Source: Kiritimatiellota bacterium B12222 (GTDB taxonomy: Bacteria; Verrucomicrobiota; Kiritimatiellia; SS1-B-03-39; UBA6053). From it: a stretch of 64,000 nt of DNA. The translations under genes and the position numbers were made by a program. The notes under the pieces were generated by a model that made no database searches, was not told the origin of the DNA, and worked only from the letters and a program-made list of their open reading frames with translations. Of this stretch, positions 1 through 9,133 are shown in pieces. Numbering within the stretch: position 1 is the stretch's first letter; the number at the start of each line of letters is the position of its first letter. The DNA is taken from the NCBI GenBank assembly GCA_029719485.1, contig CP120722.1:2294001-2358000 (forward strand), read 5' to 3'.

Positions 1-2037
1 GGTGAGAGCTCCGTTGAGGGAAAGTTTCATATTCCCTGTTCCACTGGCTTCTTTGCCGGCGGTCGAGATTTGTTCGGATAAATCTGCTGCGGGAATGATC
101 CGTTCTGCCAAGCTAATGCGATAGTTGGGGAGGAAGACCACTTTCAATTTACCATGGATGCGTTCGTCATTGTTGATGACTTTGCCGATAGCATTGATGG
201 ATTTAATGATGGTTTTGGCTAACTCATATCCCGGTGCCGCTTTGGCCCCGAAGATAAAGACGCGAGGAGCAATATCAAAATCCGGTTCCTGTAACAAACG
301 GCGATACAGGTAGAGGATGTGCATTAAATTTAAATGTTGACGTTTGTATTCGTGCAGACGTTTGATCTGAACGTCAAAGAGGGCGTGTGGATCCACCGTA
401 ATTCCGCAATCTTTTTCGATGATGGCTGCGAGTTTTTCTTTATTGCGGAACTTAATATCCATGAAACGCGTGCAGAATTCTTCATCGTCAGCGAAAGGCT
501 CTAATTTTTCCATTTGGGTTAAATCGCGTGGCCATTCGGATCCGATCTTTTCTGTGATCAAATCGGCGAATTCGGGATTACAAGCCAACAACCAGCGACG
601 TGGGGTGATGCCGTTGGTTTTGTTGTTGATGCGTCCGGGGAACAATTCGTTAAAGTCAGAGAACAAATGACGTTTGAGAAGTTCCGTATGCAAGGCCGCC
701 ACTCCATTGACTGAGTAGGACGAAATCACAGACAGATGCGCCATACGTAAGTGTTTCACATCTCCTTCTTCCACCAAAGAGAGGTCACGCAGTTTTTGCT
801 GATCACCAGGCCATTTAGCAGCGACCTCTTTGAGGTGATGTTTATTGATCTCAAAGACAATTTGTAGATGACGAGGCAGGATTTTCCCAAACAGGGGTAC
901 AGACCACCGTTCCAAGGCTTCGGGCAGCAAGGTGTGGTTGGTGTAGGCAAAAGTTTGGGTGACAATGCCCCATGCGTCGTCCCAACTCAGGTCTTCTTCA
1001 TCATGAAGAATACGCATCAATTCAGGTACGGCCACGGCAGGGTGGGTGTCGTTGAGCTGAATCGTCGCTTTTTCGGGGAATACGGACCAATTGGAATGTT
1101 CGCGTTTAAAACGACGAATGATATCCCGCAACGAGCAGGCCACAAAAAAGTATTGTTGCACCAAGCGTAACTCTTTTCCGTTTTCGGTAGAATCATTGGG
1201 GTAGAGTACTTTGGAAATGACTTCAGACATATTCTTTTCATAAACGGCTTCCACATAGCCCCCACGGTTGAATACATCTAAGTCTAAATCTTCAGAGGCG
1301 CGGGCTTCCCATAAACGAAGGAAGTTTACGGTTTCGGTACCGTAGCCGGCAATGGGGACATCGTAGGGGACGCCGACAATCTTACGGGTATTGATCCATT
1401 TGGAACGATAGCGACCGGTATCATCAAATTCACTTTGAACTTCTCCGTACACAGGAATGGTTTGTGAATATTCTGGACGAATGATTTCCCAGACGTTTCC
1501 GAAGCGAAGCCAGTTGTCAGGATGTTCTACCTGATAACCATTGATGAACTCTTGGCGGAACAGACCAAATTCATAGCGAATCCCGTAGCCAATTGACGGG
1601 AGGTCTAAGGTGGCCATACTGTCGAGGAAACAAGCCGCTAAACGACCCAAACCACCGTTGCCAAGTCCCATGTCGTTCTCGTCTTCGCGCAGGGTATCAT
1701 AATCAACACCCAACTCATCTAAGGCGCTTACAACTTTGTCGTGAATATCTGCGTTGTACAAATTGTTGTCCAACAGGCGTCCCATTAAGTATTCGAGGGA
1801 TAAATAGTACACCCGACGGGCATCATGTTGTTGATGAGCAGACTGAGTAGAAATCATACGCTGAATCAACAGGTCATTCACCACATGCGAAACGGCTTTG
1901 CGCCAATCTTCAGTGGTAGCTAAGCTCTGGACTTGGGCGATTGAAAAGCGCAAATGATAGAGAATCAGTTCACGGATTTCGTCCACCGTCATGTTGTGAC
2001 AGGGATTAATTTTGACAGGTATAGTTGTATCAGTCAT
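1..2037 (-). CDS. glgP: Glycogen/starch/alpha-glucan phosphorylase (3' end cut by window)
   Basis: Releases glucose-1-phosphate from alpha-1,4-glucan chains in the cytoplasm, using pyridoxal phosphate (GT35 family). I read 679 codons from the ATG at 2037 to the window edge without a stop. The N-terminal half has the family blocks [12 protein letters not shown] and [11 protein letters not shown], and the last readable codons give EASGTGNMK followed by LSLNGALT; the lysine of GTGNMK (residue 671) is the PLP Schiff-base residue of the family. The last 130 or so residues should lie beyond base 1. No clear Shine-Dalgarno precedes the ATG; an ATG 15 codons further in is the alternative start. It is transcribed away from its neighbour at 2230-3282, and about 140 bp separate it from that gene's terminator. 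Identification is secure. Confidence 0.96.
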   Translation of the reverse strand, partial: MTDTTIPVKINPCHNMTVDEIRELILYHLRFSIAQVQSLATTEDWRKAVSHVVNDLLIQRMISTQSAHQQHDARRVYYLSLEYLMGRLLDNNLYNADIHDKVVSALDELGVDYDTLREDENDMGLGNGGLGRLAACFLDSMATLDLPSIGYGIRYEFGLFRQEFINGYQVEHPDNWLRFGNVWEIIRPEYSQTIPVYGEVQSEFDDTGRYRSKWINTRKIVGVPYDVPIAGYGTETVNFLRLWEARASEDLDLDVFNRGGYVEAVYEKNMSEVISKVLYPNDSTENGKELRLVQQYFFVACSLRDIIRRFKREHSNWSVFPEKATIQLNDTHPAVAVPELMRILHDEEDLSWDDAWGIVTQTFAYTNHTLLPEALERWSVPLFGKILPRHLQIVFEINKHHLKEVAAKWPGDQQKLRDLSLVEEGDVKHLRMAHLSVISSYSVNGVAALHTELLKRHLFSDFNELFPGRINNKTNGITPRRWLLACNPEFADLITEKIGSEWPRDLTQMEKLEPFADDEEFCTRFMDIKFRNKEKLAAIIEKDCGITVDPHALFDVQIKRLHEYKRQHLNLMHILYLYRRLLQEPDFDIAPRVFIFGAKAAPGYELAKTIIKSINAIGKVINNDERIHGKLKVVFLPNYRISLAERIIPAADLSEQISTAGKEASGTGNMKLSLNGALT

Positions 2038-2176
2038 GTTTCAGTTTCAGTTTTTTAGTTTTTGGAGGGTTGGGTAGGGATTTCAAACTACTCTTCATGC
2101 AAAAGAAAAAAAGCAAGAAACTCTAAAAAACAGTTAAAATACGATTTGGTACTCTTTTTGTCGCGTTGAGTACAAA

Positions 2177-2209
2177 AAAGGCCTGTGGGGTGTTTCCCCA
2201 CAGGCCTTT
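2177..2209 (-). terminator. Rho-independent terminator of the outer-membrane barrel gene
   Basis: A perfect 14-bp inverted repeat (arms 2177-2190 and 2196-2209, loop of 5) is followed on the minus strand by a run of T. It lies 20 bp past the stop codon at 2230 and so ends that operon before the glgP promoter region. Confidence 0.9.
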
Positions 2210-2229
2210 GTTTTAACGAACCTTTGTGT

Positions 2230-3282
2230 TTACCACGCGAATTGCCACCCTATGGTGAAGTTGTAATCTACACCGAGTTGGATGCCGTTGAGGTTTTCGT
2301 AGATGGGTGCTGATAATTCAGCGCCAAATCTCTGACCTTTGAGTTTGCCCTCGGGAATGCGAAGGTTGGCGCCCAATGCCGCAAAGGAACGTTCCCCACC
2401 ATAGTTTTGTTGAAAATGATTTGGAGCTGCGTGAGGATGCGGACCATTGTAATGCCCCGAAATGGACTCCTGTTTTTCATAGGTCAGTCGTCCGGATACA
2501 CTCCAAGCTTGTGCCAGAGGTTTTGCAATCCACATGGTGCCTTCGTATGCATTTCCAAAACGGAACCCGGCATCGTTTTCATCTTCAAGGGCTATGGCCG
2601 CTTTGATTTGAGCGCCCCAAGACATGCTGTCGGCTTGGCTGGTGTAGGTCAGACCAGGTCTGAAGTCCCAAATGCCGGTGCCCAGTTGCATGCCATACGC
2701 TTGGTAAACGCCATCCATTTTTTCTTCTACATTGGCTGTAGGTAAGCCGAAGCCTATTTCAGCATGAAGTTGATGACTTCCTTGTTGCCAAAGTTTTACC
2801 AAGGCGCTGACGACAGTGTCGCCCCAACCGGAAGTTTCATGGGAGCCACCAGAGCTGTGATCATGTCCGTGCATGTCTCCGTGCCCACCCATGCTCTCAC
2901 TATGGGGGTTGGTGGTCATGCTCATTTCGGAGCTGTTGTACATGGCCATCCCCATCAGCGTGACGGAATCGCTGGGGGCATACATCAGCATGAACATGTT
3001 CATCTGCATGGTCATCTGATTTGGAACCATGTCATAGCCTTCTTGAAAGGCGTCTTGGTTGGAGATGCTGTCGCTTCCTTGACGAAGTTCATCCATGCGC
3101 ATGTACATGTAACGATATTCTACCATCCATTCGCCTTGTTGATGGAGGTGGTCGCCGGTGACGCCTATGGGCGCGTGGCTGTCAGGGCGTGCATTGTCGT
3201 ATTCGTGTGCAAAAAGGGTCAAAGAAAGGGTGCACAGCGTGAAGAGTGCGGTTGTTTTTACCGCAGAGTTTAAAATAGTCAT
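2230..3282 (-). CDS. Predicted outer-membrane beta-barrel protein with His/Met-rich insert
   Basis: 350 residues with a signal peptide ending about FAHEYD (residue 25). After it comes a block DSHAPIGVTGDHLHQQGEWM, seen in a family of outer-membrane 'transporter-like' proteins often encoded near metal-handling genes (from memory, family name uncertain). The middle is unusually rich in Met and His: a run with many M residues at about 60-115 and a stretch of HGDMHGHDH type at about 130-145. The C-terminal half shows alternating polar/hydrophobic strands and ends in an aromatic residue (W), as outer-membrane barrels do. The ATG has AGGAA in front. It is the last gene after a Dabb protein and a small CxxC protein on the same strand, and a strong terminator follows. 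A role in copper or other soft-metal handling is my inference from composition. Confidence 0.6.
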   Translation of the reverse strand: MTILNSAVKTTALFTLCTLSLTLFAHEYDNARPDSHAPIGVTGDHLHQQGEWMVEYRYMYMRMDELRQGSDSISNQDAFQEGYDMVPNQMTMQMNMFMLMYAPSDSVTLMGMAMYNSSEMSMTTNPHSESMGGHGDMHGHDHSSGGSHETSGWGDTVVSALVKLWQQGSHQLHAEIGFGLPTANVEEKMDGVYQAYGMQLGTGIWDFRPGLTYTSQADSMSWGAQIKAAIALEDENDAGFRFGNAYEGTMWIAKPLAQAWSVSGRLTYEKQESISGHYNGPHPHAAPNHFQQNYGGERSFAALGANLRIPEGKLKGQRFGAELSAPIYENLNGIQLGVDYNFTIGWQFAW

Positions 3283-3307
3283 AATTTCCTGATACTAAAA
3301 GTTTAAG

Positions 3308-3329
3308 TGGACCACGTCGTTGTGGTCCA
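3308..3329. other. Intercistronic 8-bp inverted repeat
   Basis: Arms 3308-3315 (TGGACCAC) and 3322-3329 (GTGGTCCA) with a 6-nt loop lie between two minus-strand genes, 25 bp upstream of the barrel gene's start. The T-run is on the plus-strand side, so it is not a good terminator for the minus-strand transcript; it may be an attenuator, an mRNA-stability hairpin or an operator. Confidence 0.4.
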
Positions 3330-3351
3330 TAGAGTTGTTTTTTTTGAGATG

Positions 3352-3756
3352 TCAGGAAAAACGAATAGGGGGAGGGGGCACGGGTGCCCCTGCGAGCGTA
3401 GATAATTCTATGTTATGTGCCGTGTTATAGGCGCGTCTGCCGGTGTGGGGCGGGGGAATTTGTTGACTGAAACTGTTGAGCGCGAGTTCGAGTTTTTGAC
3501 TCGCTTCAGAGGGCGCTTCTGTGGGATTTGTTTCAGTGTTTTGAGTTTTTTCGAGGGTCAGCGCTTTGCATTTTTCACAAGGCTGTTCACCACTGAAGGT
3601 GTTTTCAAATGCGTCAGAGATCGAGCCCTCATTGGTGTAGCTGACGAGCATTTCACTCCAGGCACCTATTTGTAGTAATTCAAAGCGAAAGCCACTGCAG
3701 ATAAACAGCAGGCAAAGGCATGAGAATGCACATCGGGTCAGACGGGAGTGGGACAT
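3352..3756 (-). CDS. Small exported protein with CxxC motif
   Basis: 134 residues. A hydrophobic N-terminus (about residues 8-24) with several cysteines looks like a signal peptide or anchor. The centre has FSGEQPCEKCKAL, a CxxC motif that I recall from small exported Verrucomicrobia proteins but for which I know no function. The rest is low-complexity (Thr/Glu/Pro), ending in PVPPPPIRFS. It starts 3 bp after the Dabb gene stops and precedes the His/Met-rich barrel gene, so the three are probably one operon. The CxxC pair would fit metal binding or a disulphide; neither can be shown here. Confidence 0.55.
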   Translation of the reverse strand: MSHSRLTRCAFSCLCLLFICSGFRFELLQIGAWSEMLVSYTNEGSISDAFENTFSGEQPCEKCKALTLEKTQNTETNPTEAPSEASQKLELALNSFSQQIPPPHTGRRAYNTAHNIELSTLAGAPVPPPPIRFS

Positions 3757-3759
3757 GGG

Positions 3760-4062
3760 TTACTGTTCGAAATCAACGACCCGTCTTTCAACCGCTACTT
3801 CTTTAATGAAGCTACCCACTTTTACATGCTCGGGATGAGCTTGATACCGATCCAAGGCCTCCCAATCTGCGAAGGTTGAAATCAAAACAATATCCGACGC
3901 GGTTTCTGAAGGTTTTTCATTGAGGCCGACTGATAAGGAGCTGATGTCCGCGATGGAAGGGGGTAAGGCCTCTAAGTCGGACTTCATTTTGGCGAGAATG
4001 CCTGCTTTATTCAGACCGGCGGCTTCAGACTTTACTTTCCACTGTACAATATGGGTAATCAT
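3760..4062 (-). CDS. Dabb (stress-responsive alpha/beta barrel) domain protein
   Basis: 100 residues, the usual size of a single Dabb domain (PF07876). It begins MITHIVQWKVK, typical of the family's first strand (I-x-H-I-V-x-W/F-K), has the LPPSIADISSLSVGLN block in the middle, and ends in the helix-strand YQAHPEHVKVGSFIKEV. Such proteins form dimeric ferredoxin-like barrels; their function is mostly unknown. It is the first gene of a three-gene minus-strand set leading to the CxxC protein and the barrel protein. Confidence 0.8.
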   Translation of the reverse strand: MITHIVQWKVKSEAAGLNKAGILAKMKSDLEALPPSIADISSLSVGLNEKPSETASDIVLISTFADWEALDRYQAHPEHVKVGSFIKEVAVERRVVDFEQ

Positions 4063-4158
4063 TTTTGAGGGGAGCTAAGGATGGGGAAGGGTAAGGGAGA
4101 ATCTTCAGAGTACAAAATTCAGAACTGAAGGTTGCACTCTGAGCGTTCAGAGCGTTGC

Positions 4159-5886
4159 TTAGCGCAAGCGGTTGGGCGGTGGCAGGATTTTGTCGGTGAG
4201 CGCGCCTTCACTGGCCGTGGTCACTGTGGCCGCATATTTGGCCAATACGCCCCGTTTTACTTTTGCTTTAGGCAATTTCAGTTTTTCTTGGCGGGCTTTC
4301 AATTCTTTTTTACTTACGTGTAAGGTAAGTTCTTGGGTTTCGGCATCAATGGAGATTTCATCTCCATTTTTGACCAAAGCCAGAGGACCGCCGATTGCGG
4401 CTTCAGGAGTAATGTGTCCGACCACGAAACCGTGACTTCCTCCGGAGAAACGACCATCTGTAATCAAGGCCACATCTTTGCCCAGGCCTTTGCCCATGAC
4501 GGCGGAGGTGGGGGAGAGCATTTCCCGCATGCCGGGGCCGCCAACGGGACCTTCAAAACGAATCACAATGACGTGACCTTTTTTGATGGTACCATCTAAA
4601 ATTGCTTTGAGGGCTTTCTCTTCGGAGCTGTATACTTTTGCAGTCCCTTTAAAGCTCAGACCTTCTTTTCCACTGATTTTTGCAACTGCGCCTTCTGGAG
4701 CGAGATTCCCGCGGAGGATCACCAAATGGCTTTCGGGTTTAATGGGATTGCTCAACGGACGGATAACATCCTGACCTTTGGGATACGCTTTGACGCTCTT
4801 TAAGTTTTCGGCCAAGGTTTTGCCGGTTACGGTCATGCAATCGCCATGGAGTAAACCAGCCTTGAGCAAGGTTTTCATTAAGGGTTGTACGCCGCCAATT
4901 TTTACCAGCTCGTTCATGACGTACTTGCCACTGGGTTTTAAATCAGCCAGTACAGGCACATTTTTGCCTACACGGGTGAAATCATCGAGACTCAATTTCA
5001 CGCCGATGGTCCACGCCATTGCCAACAAATGGAGCACAGCATTGGTGGAACCACCTAATGCACAGACCATGGTGATGGCATTTTCAAAGGCCTTTTTGGT
5101 CATAATTTGTTTGGGCGTAATGCCTTTTTCGATCAACTGTAGGATGGCTTCACCGGCGGCCCGACAATCAGCGGATTTTTCAGGAGAAATCGCGGCTTGA
5201 GAAGAACTGCCCGGAAGACTCATGCCCAAGGCTTCAATCGCGGAGGCCATGGTGTTTGCGGTGTACATACCGCCACAGGATCCTGGGCCGGGGATGGACA
5301 CTTCTTCAATGGTTTGCAGTTCCGCATCATCGATGTCACCACGTGCATGGGCGCCTACGGCTTCAAAGGTAGAGACGATATCGACATCTTTTCCTTTGTG
5401 ACTTCCGGGAAGAATGGTGCCACCGTACACAAAAATGGAGGGGCGATTTAAGCGGGCGATGGCCATCATGCATCCGGGCATGTTTTTATCACATCCACCT
5501 ATGGCAATTACACCGTCAAACATTTGACAGCCGACCACGGTTTCGATGGAGTCCGCAATCACTTCGCGGGACACCAGCGAATAATGCATGCCATCGGTTC
5601 CCATAGAAATTCCGTCAGAAATGGTGATGGTGTTGAAAATGATGCCTTTACCACCGGCATCATCGACAGCACTGTTGGACTCGCGGGCCAACTGATCGAT
5701 GTGCATGTTACACGGAGTGACCATACTCCAGGTTGACGCAATGCCGATTTGTGGTTTTTGAAAATCTTCACGACTAAATCCGACGGCGTGTAGCATCGCG
5801 CGACTGGCTGCGCGTTCAGGACCTTCGGTGATTTGAGAAGAATGTTGTCTGGGATTCGGGGGGGCTGATTTTTTCTTAGATGCCAT
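4159..5886 (-). CDS. ilvD: Dihydroxy-acid dehydratase
   Basis: Dehydrates 2,3-dihydroxy-isovalerate and 2,3-dihydroxy-3-methylvalerate in valine/isoleucine synthesis. Counted from the chosen start it has 575 residues, a normal length. Three cysteines expected to hold the Fe-S cluster are at 59 (MVTPCN), 132 ([10 protein letters not shown]) and 204 ([10 protein letters not shown]); the C-terminal block [14 protein letters not shown] is intact. The frame stays open to an ATG at 5976, adding 30 residues unlike the family; I preferred the internal ATG (MASKKK) because of the family alignment and because the upstream stretch has to hold the divergent promoters, although the 5976 start has the better purine-rich leader. 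It diverges from the Lrp-type regulator at 6063. Confidence 0.96.
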   Translation of the reverse strand: MASKKKSAPPNPRQHSSQITEGPERAASRAMLHAVGFSREDFQKPQIGIASTWSMVTPCNMHIDQLARESNSAVDDAGGKGIIFNTITISDGISMGTDGMHYSLVSREVIADSIETVVGCQMFDGVIAIGGCDKNMPGCMMAIARLNRPSIFVYGGTILPGSHKGKDVDIVSTFEAVGAHARGDIDDAELQTIEEVSIPGPGSCGGMYTANTMASAIEALGMSLPGSSSQAAISPEKSADCRAAGEAILQLIEKGITPKQIMTKKAFENAITMVCALGGSTNAVLHLLAMAWTIGVKLSLDDFTRVGKNVPVLADLKPSGKYVMNELVKIGGVQPLMKTLLKAGLLHGDCMTVTGKTLAENLKSVKAYPKGQDVIRPLSNPIKPESHLVILRGNLAPEGAVAKISGKEGLSFKGTAKVYSSEEKALKAILDGTIKKGHVIVIRFEGPVGGPGMREMLSPTSAVMGKGLGKDVALITDGRFSGGSHGFVVGHITPEAAIGGPLALVKNGDEISIDAETQELTLHVSKKELKARQEKLKLPKAKVKRGVLAKYAATVTTASEGALTDKILPPPNRLR

Positions 5887-6062
5887 TGAAGTATTCCATT
5901 CGAGAGTTAGCTTTGTATAGGTGTCACCTAAACTAAAGGGGGGCTGGGGGCGAGCCAAAATGTTGAGTTCTTCCATGCCTCATCCCTGTTTTGCTTTGAT
6001 CTTGTGCTGTGGACTTTTCCCGAGTATGTTCCGGCTTCCTTAAACATGGAGGATTATTGCTT

Positions 6063-6542
6063 ATGAATCACTTACTTGCCCTTTTAAAACAAAATGCCCG
6101 GATCAGTCTGGAAGACGCGGCGCGTCAACTTCAGATGACGACCGACGAAGTGGCCGCAGAAATGCAAGCCATGGAAGAAAGCGGTTTGATACGTGCCTAT
6201 CAGGCGGTGGTGAATGAGGATAAGCTTGATAACAATACCGTTACTGCGGTGATTGAAGTCAAAGTGCAACCCGAACGGGAAGGGGGCTTTGACCGCATTG
6301 CTTCTCGTCTTGCGCGTTATCCCGAGGTGACTTCCATGTACTTAATGTCGGGTCAATACGATCTGATGTTGTTTGTGGAGGGGAATGATCTCCGTACCGT
6401 CGCTTCATTTGTGAGCGAAAAACTTTCCAGCATTTCCGGTGTCACCGGAACGGCTACCCACTTTAGATTAAAAACTTATAAGCACCATGGTGTGCTGATG
6501 GACTTTACAAATGAAACCGAACGACTCCAAGTCTCTCCTTAA
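6063..6542 (+). CDS. Lrp/AsnC-family transcriptional regulator
   Basis: 159 residues: winged helix-turn-helix at about 3-50 (LLKQNARISLEDAARQL then VAAEMQAMEESGLI) and a RAM ligand-binding domain at about 60-140 with VTAVIEVKVQPE and YLMSGQYDLMLFVEG. GGAGG lies 10 nt before the ATG at 6063; a GTG at 6009 would add 18 unlikely residues. Its 3' end overlaps the aminotransferase start by 32 bp. This pairing of an Lrp-type regulator with an aminotransferase is also known from Bacillus (alaR-alaT), so control of alanine or another amino acid's transamination is likely. It may also act on ilvD, from which it diverges (inference). Confidence 0.9.
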   Translation: MNHLLALLKQNARISLEDAARQLQMTTDEVAAEMQAMEESGLIRAYQAVVNEDKLDNNTVTAVIEVKVQPEREGGFDRIASRLARYPEVTSMYLMSGQYDLMLFVEGNDLRTVASFVSEKLSSISGVTGTATHFRLKTYKHHGVLMDFTNETERLQVSP

Positions 6543-7695
6543 CCGCCTTTGTTCCACTGTTTCTGAATTGCCCCGCTCGGGTATTCGGGACTTTTTTGAT
6601 GTCGTCTCGCAGATGGATGATGTCATTAGTCTGGGAGTTGGTGAACCCGATTTCACCACGCCTTGGCATGTCCGTGAAGGGGCGATCTACTCCTTAGAAC
6701 AAGGTCAAACGGGCTACACCTCCAATTTGGGTATGCCCAAGTTACGTAAGTCCATTTCATCTTATGTCGAAAAGTTCTTTGGGGTGTCTTATCATCCAGA
6801 CAAAGAAGTTTTAGTGACGGTTGGGGTGAGTGAAGCCTTGGATTTAGCGATTCGTGCGCTCTGTAATCCAGGGGATGAGGTGATTTATCACGAACCGTGT
6901 TATGTCTCTTACCGACCACTCATTCAGCTGGCCTATGCGGTGCCCGTTATTTTAGAAACTGATGCGTCTGATGGATTTCGGGTGACGGCTGAAAAGTTAC
7001 GTCCTTTGATCACAGACAAAACCAAAGTGTTGATGCTCAACTTTCCTAATAATCCGACGGGTGGAGGATTGACGGCTCAAGATGTGAAAGAAATTGCGGC
7101 TTTGGCAGTGGAAAAAGACTTAATCGTCATCACAGACGAAATTTATGCCGAACTTACATATGATCGCGAGCATGTTAGCATCGCAACCATGCCGGGGATG
7201 AAAGAGCGAACCATTTTTATGCATGGATTCTCTAAAGCTTTGGCGATGACCGGTTGGCGGATTGGATATGCTTGTGCGCCACATGAGTTAATTGAAGCCA
7301 TGATGAAGATTCATCAATATACCATGCTTTGTGCACCGGTGATGAGTCAACAAGCGGCGTACGAAGCCTTGAAAAATCCTGAAGAAGATATTGCCCGGAT
7401 GAAAGAGTCGTACTGGCGTCGGCGTAATTTCCTGCACAGCTCTTTTACGGATATGGGACTCAAATGTGGACTACCCGAAGGGGCCTTTTACATGTTTCCT
7501 GAAATCCGTGAACTCAACATCACGGCCAAAGATTTTGCGTTGGGATTGTTGGAGTCCCAAAAAGTAGCGGCGGTACCTGGAACAGCCTTTGGAGCATGTG
7601 GAGAAGGGCATTTACGATGCTGTTACGCCACCTCAATGGATGAGCTGGAGATTGCGGTCCAAAAAATCAAAGTCTATATCGATACTCTTCGATAA
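6511..7695 (+). CDS. Class I/II PLP-dependent aminotransferase
   Basis: 394 residues of the fold-type I aspartate aminotransferase superfamily. Visible active-site blocks: GVGEPDFTTP (42-51), the NFPNNPTG motif with Asn181, TDEIYAEL with Asp209, and HGFSKALAMTGWRIGY with the PLP lysine at 242 and Arg250. It has full length. The start overlaps the preceding Lrp-type regulator by 32 bp in another frame, indicating translational coupling. By analogy with Bacillus alaR-alaT an alanine transaminase is a good guess, but aspartate or another amino acid cannot be excluded. A terminator follows 8 bp after the stop. Confidence 0.9.
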   Translation: MKPNDSKSLLNRLCSTVSELPRSGIRDFFDVVSQMDDVISLGVGEPDFTTPWHVREGAIYSLEQGQTGYTSNLGMPKLRKSISSYVEKFFGVSYHPDKEVLVTVGVSEALDLAIRALCNPGDEVIYHEPCYVSYRPLIQLAYAVPVILETDASDGFRVTAEKLRPLITDKTKVLMLNFPNNPTGGGLTAQDVKEIAALAVEKDLIVITDEIYAELTYDREHVSIATMPGMKERTIFMHGFSKALAMTGWRIGYACAPHELIEAMMKIHQYTMLCAPVMSQQAAYEALKNPEEDIARMKESYWRRRNFLHSSFTDMGLKCGLPEGAFYMFPEIRELNITAKDFALGLLESQKVAAVPGTAFGACGEGHLRCCYATSMDELEIAVQKIKVYIDTLR

Positions 7696-7702
7696 TCCTA
7701 TA

Positions 7703-7727
7703 CCTCTCACAATCGTGAGAGGTTTTT
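7703..7727 (+). terminator. Rho-independent terminator after the aminotransferase gene
   Basis: Arms CCTCTCAC (7703-7710) and GTGAGAGG (7715-7722) with a 4-nt loop, followed by five T. Confidence 0.88.
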
Positions 7728-7738
7728 AATATTTGGCT

Positions 7739-7795
7739 ATATTGCAACAGGTGATATATAGATGTTTTTGATATTGCAACAGGTGATATATAGAT
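7739..7795. repeat. Two direct repeats of 25 bp upstream of the transposase
   Basis: An identical 25-bp sequence (starting ATATTGCAACAGG, ending ATATATAGAT) occurs at 7739-7763 and 7771-7795, a period of 32 bp. It is AT-rich, unlike the GC-richer transposase gene starting 43 bp downstream. It may be a REP-like or end sequence recognised by the RAYT protein, or an operator. Confidence 0.75.
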
Positions 7796-7837
7796 ATTTT
7801 TGTTGATTTTAGTGGGGGGATGGGGGTAGGGTGAGGT

Positions 7838-9013
7838 ATGAAAAATGATGACCAGGTGAAAAAAGCTCATGTGTGGGAGAATATGTCTACGGTGTGGGCG
7901 GGTGTAGGGGAAAAGCGGAGGCGGGGATTGCGGATATTACCCAAAAATACGGGGTATTTTGTGCATGTGACGAGTCGGACGGTGGGGCAGGCCTTTATGT
8001 TTGGGGATGAGGAGAAGAGGGTGTTTGTGCGTATGATGCGTCAATGGGCGGGCTTTTCGGGTTTGTCGGTGATTACGTATTGTTTGATGGATAATCATTT
8101 CCATGTGATGTTGTGGGTTCCGGGGGCTGTGGATTTGGATCATGCGGAGTTGCGCACTACGTTAGAAGGGATTTGGCCGGAAGAAAAGGTCTTGGCCTGG
8201 GATGCGTTTTATCAGAAGCAACGAAGTGAAGTGAAAGAGGAGATGGATGCGGTGGTGGTGGCCCGCATGGGGAATTTACCTGAATTTATGCGGGTGTTGA
8301 AGCAGTCGTTTACCTGCTGGTATAACCGAAAACATGGACGAAAGGGCACATTGTGGGAAGCTAGGTATCGGTCGGTTGTGGTGGAAGGAAATCCTCTGGC
8401 GTTGATGTCGGTGGCGGCTTACATTGATTTAAACCCTTTGCGGGCAGGACTGGTTGATGATCCGATGGCTTATGCGTGGAGTGGTTATGGGGCGTCTATG
8501 GAGGGGGATTCAACGGCCAGAGAAGGGTTAGAGGTTTTGGTGCGGTTGGCTCGAGGGCATCAGCCCCAAGTGGCCTTGAATTTACGCAGGAAACAAGTGT
8601 CTCAATCGTCTGAGCACTGGCGTGATATTGGGAAAACAATGGCTCAGGAGCAGATGCAAAGGGCGCTACCCCGGAATTGGCAGGAGGTGCAGGCGGCTTA
8701 TCGCATCTGGTTGGTGAACAAAGGGGCGTCCAAAGCGGATGTGTTGCAGGTGAAAGAGAAATTTCGTCAGCGCAAAGGTTTCGATCCGGTACAAGTCATT
8801 GCGGAATATGAAAAACAGGGGGTGGTCCCCCTCCATGAACGGCTTGAGGGTCGGATGCAGACCTTTTCCCGGGGGGTGGCGGTAGGAAGTGCTGACTACT
8901 TGGAATCAATGATGAATGAATTCCGCAGTTGTTTTGGTTGCAAACGGAAAAGCGCAGCGAAGAAGGTGAAAGGTTTTTCCTCTTTGTGGATGAGTTTACG
9001 TGAAGTTGATTAA
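7838..9013 (+). CDS. REP-associated tyrosine transposase (RAYT, Y1/HUH family)
   Basis: 391 residues. The Y1_Tnp domain (about 30-215) has the strand GYFVHVTSRTVGQ, the metal-binding HUH motif as MDNHFHVMLWV, the nucleophile tyrosine in FTCWYNRKHGRKGTLWEARY, and the RAYT hallmark YIDLNPLRAGLV. The C-terminal 170 residues are a basic extension also found in larger RAYTs. RAYTs nick and rejoin single-stranded DNA at palindromic REP sequences and are usually single-copy chromosomal genes rather than active transposons. GGTGAGG precedes the ATG. Many G-rich codons (GTG, GGG) set it apart a little from the neighbours. Two 25-bp direct repeats lie just upstream; no inverted terminal repeats are visible. 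Confidence 0.9.
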   Translation: MKNDDQVKKAHVWENMSTVWAGVGEKRRRGLRILPKNTGYFVHVTSRTVGQAFMFGDEEKRVFVRMMRQWAGFSGLSVITYCLMDNHFHVMLWVPGAVDLDHAELRTTLEGIWPEEKVLAWDAFYQKQRSEVKEEMDAVVVARMGNLPEFMRVLKQSFTCWYNRKHGRKGTLWEARYRSVVVEGNPLALMSVAAYIDLNPLRAGLVDDPMAYAWSGYGASMEGDSTAREGLEVLVRLARGHQPQVALNLRRKQVSQSSEHWRDIGKTMAQEQMQRALPRNWQEVQAAYRIWLVNKGASKADVLQVKEKFRQRKGFDPVQVIAEYEKQGVVPLHERLEGRMQTFSRGVAVGSADYLESMMNEFRSCFGCKRKSAAKKVKGFSSLWMSLREVD

Positions 9014-9133
9014 GTTGCCCGTTGTCGTTCTGGGCTGAACACCCATTCTGTTTCTGAATGGGATAGGTTTCCGCCTTGCATGACGGGGGGATTGTTTTAA
9101 GGAAGGCTTTTCCCATCCCTGCTTTTCTTGTTT

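Noticed and set aside
2764..3273. 169-codon plus-strand frame rich in His/Val
   Set aside because: Mirror of the Met/His-rich barrel gene on the other strand.
5887..5976. 30-residue N-terminal extension of ilvD
   Set aside because: Not like family N-termini and lies in the divergent promoter region; internal ATG preferred, though the 5976 start cannot be fully excluded.
7739..7795. Possible CRISPR repeats
   Set aside because: Only two copies with a 7-bp gap and no cas genes.
9042..9062. Terminator after the RAYT gene
   Set aside because: A 7-bp inverted repeat with a 7-nt loop but no T-run; recorded only as a weak hairpin.
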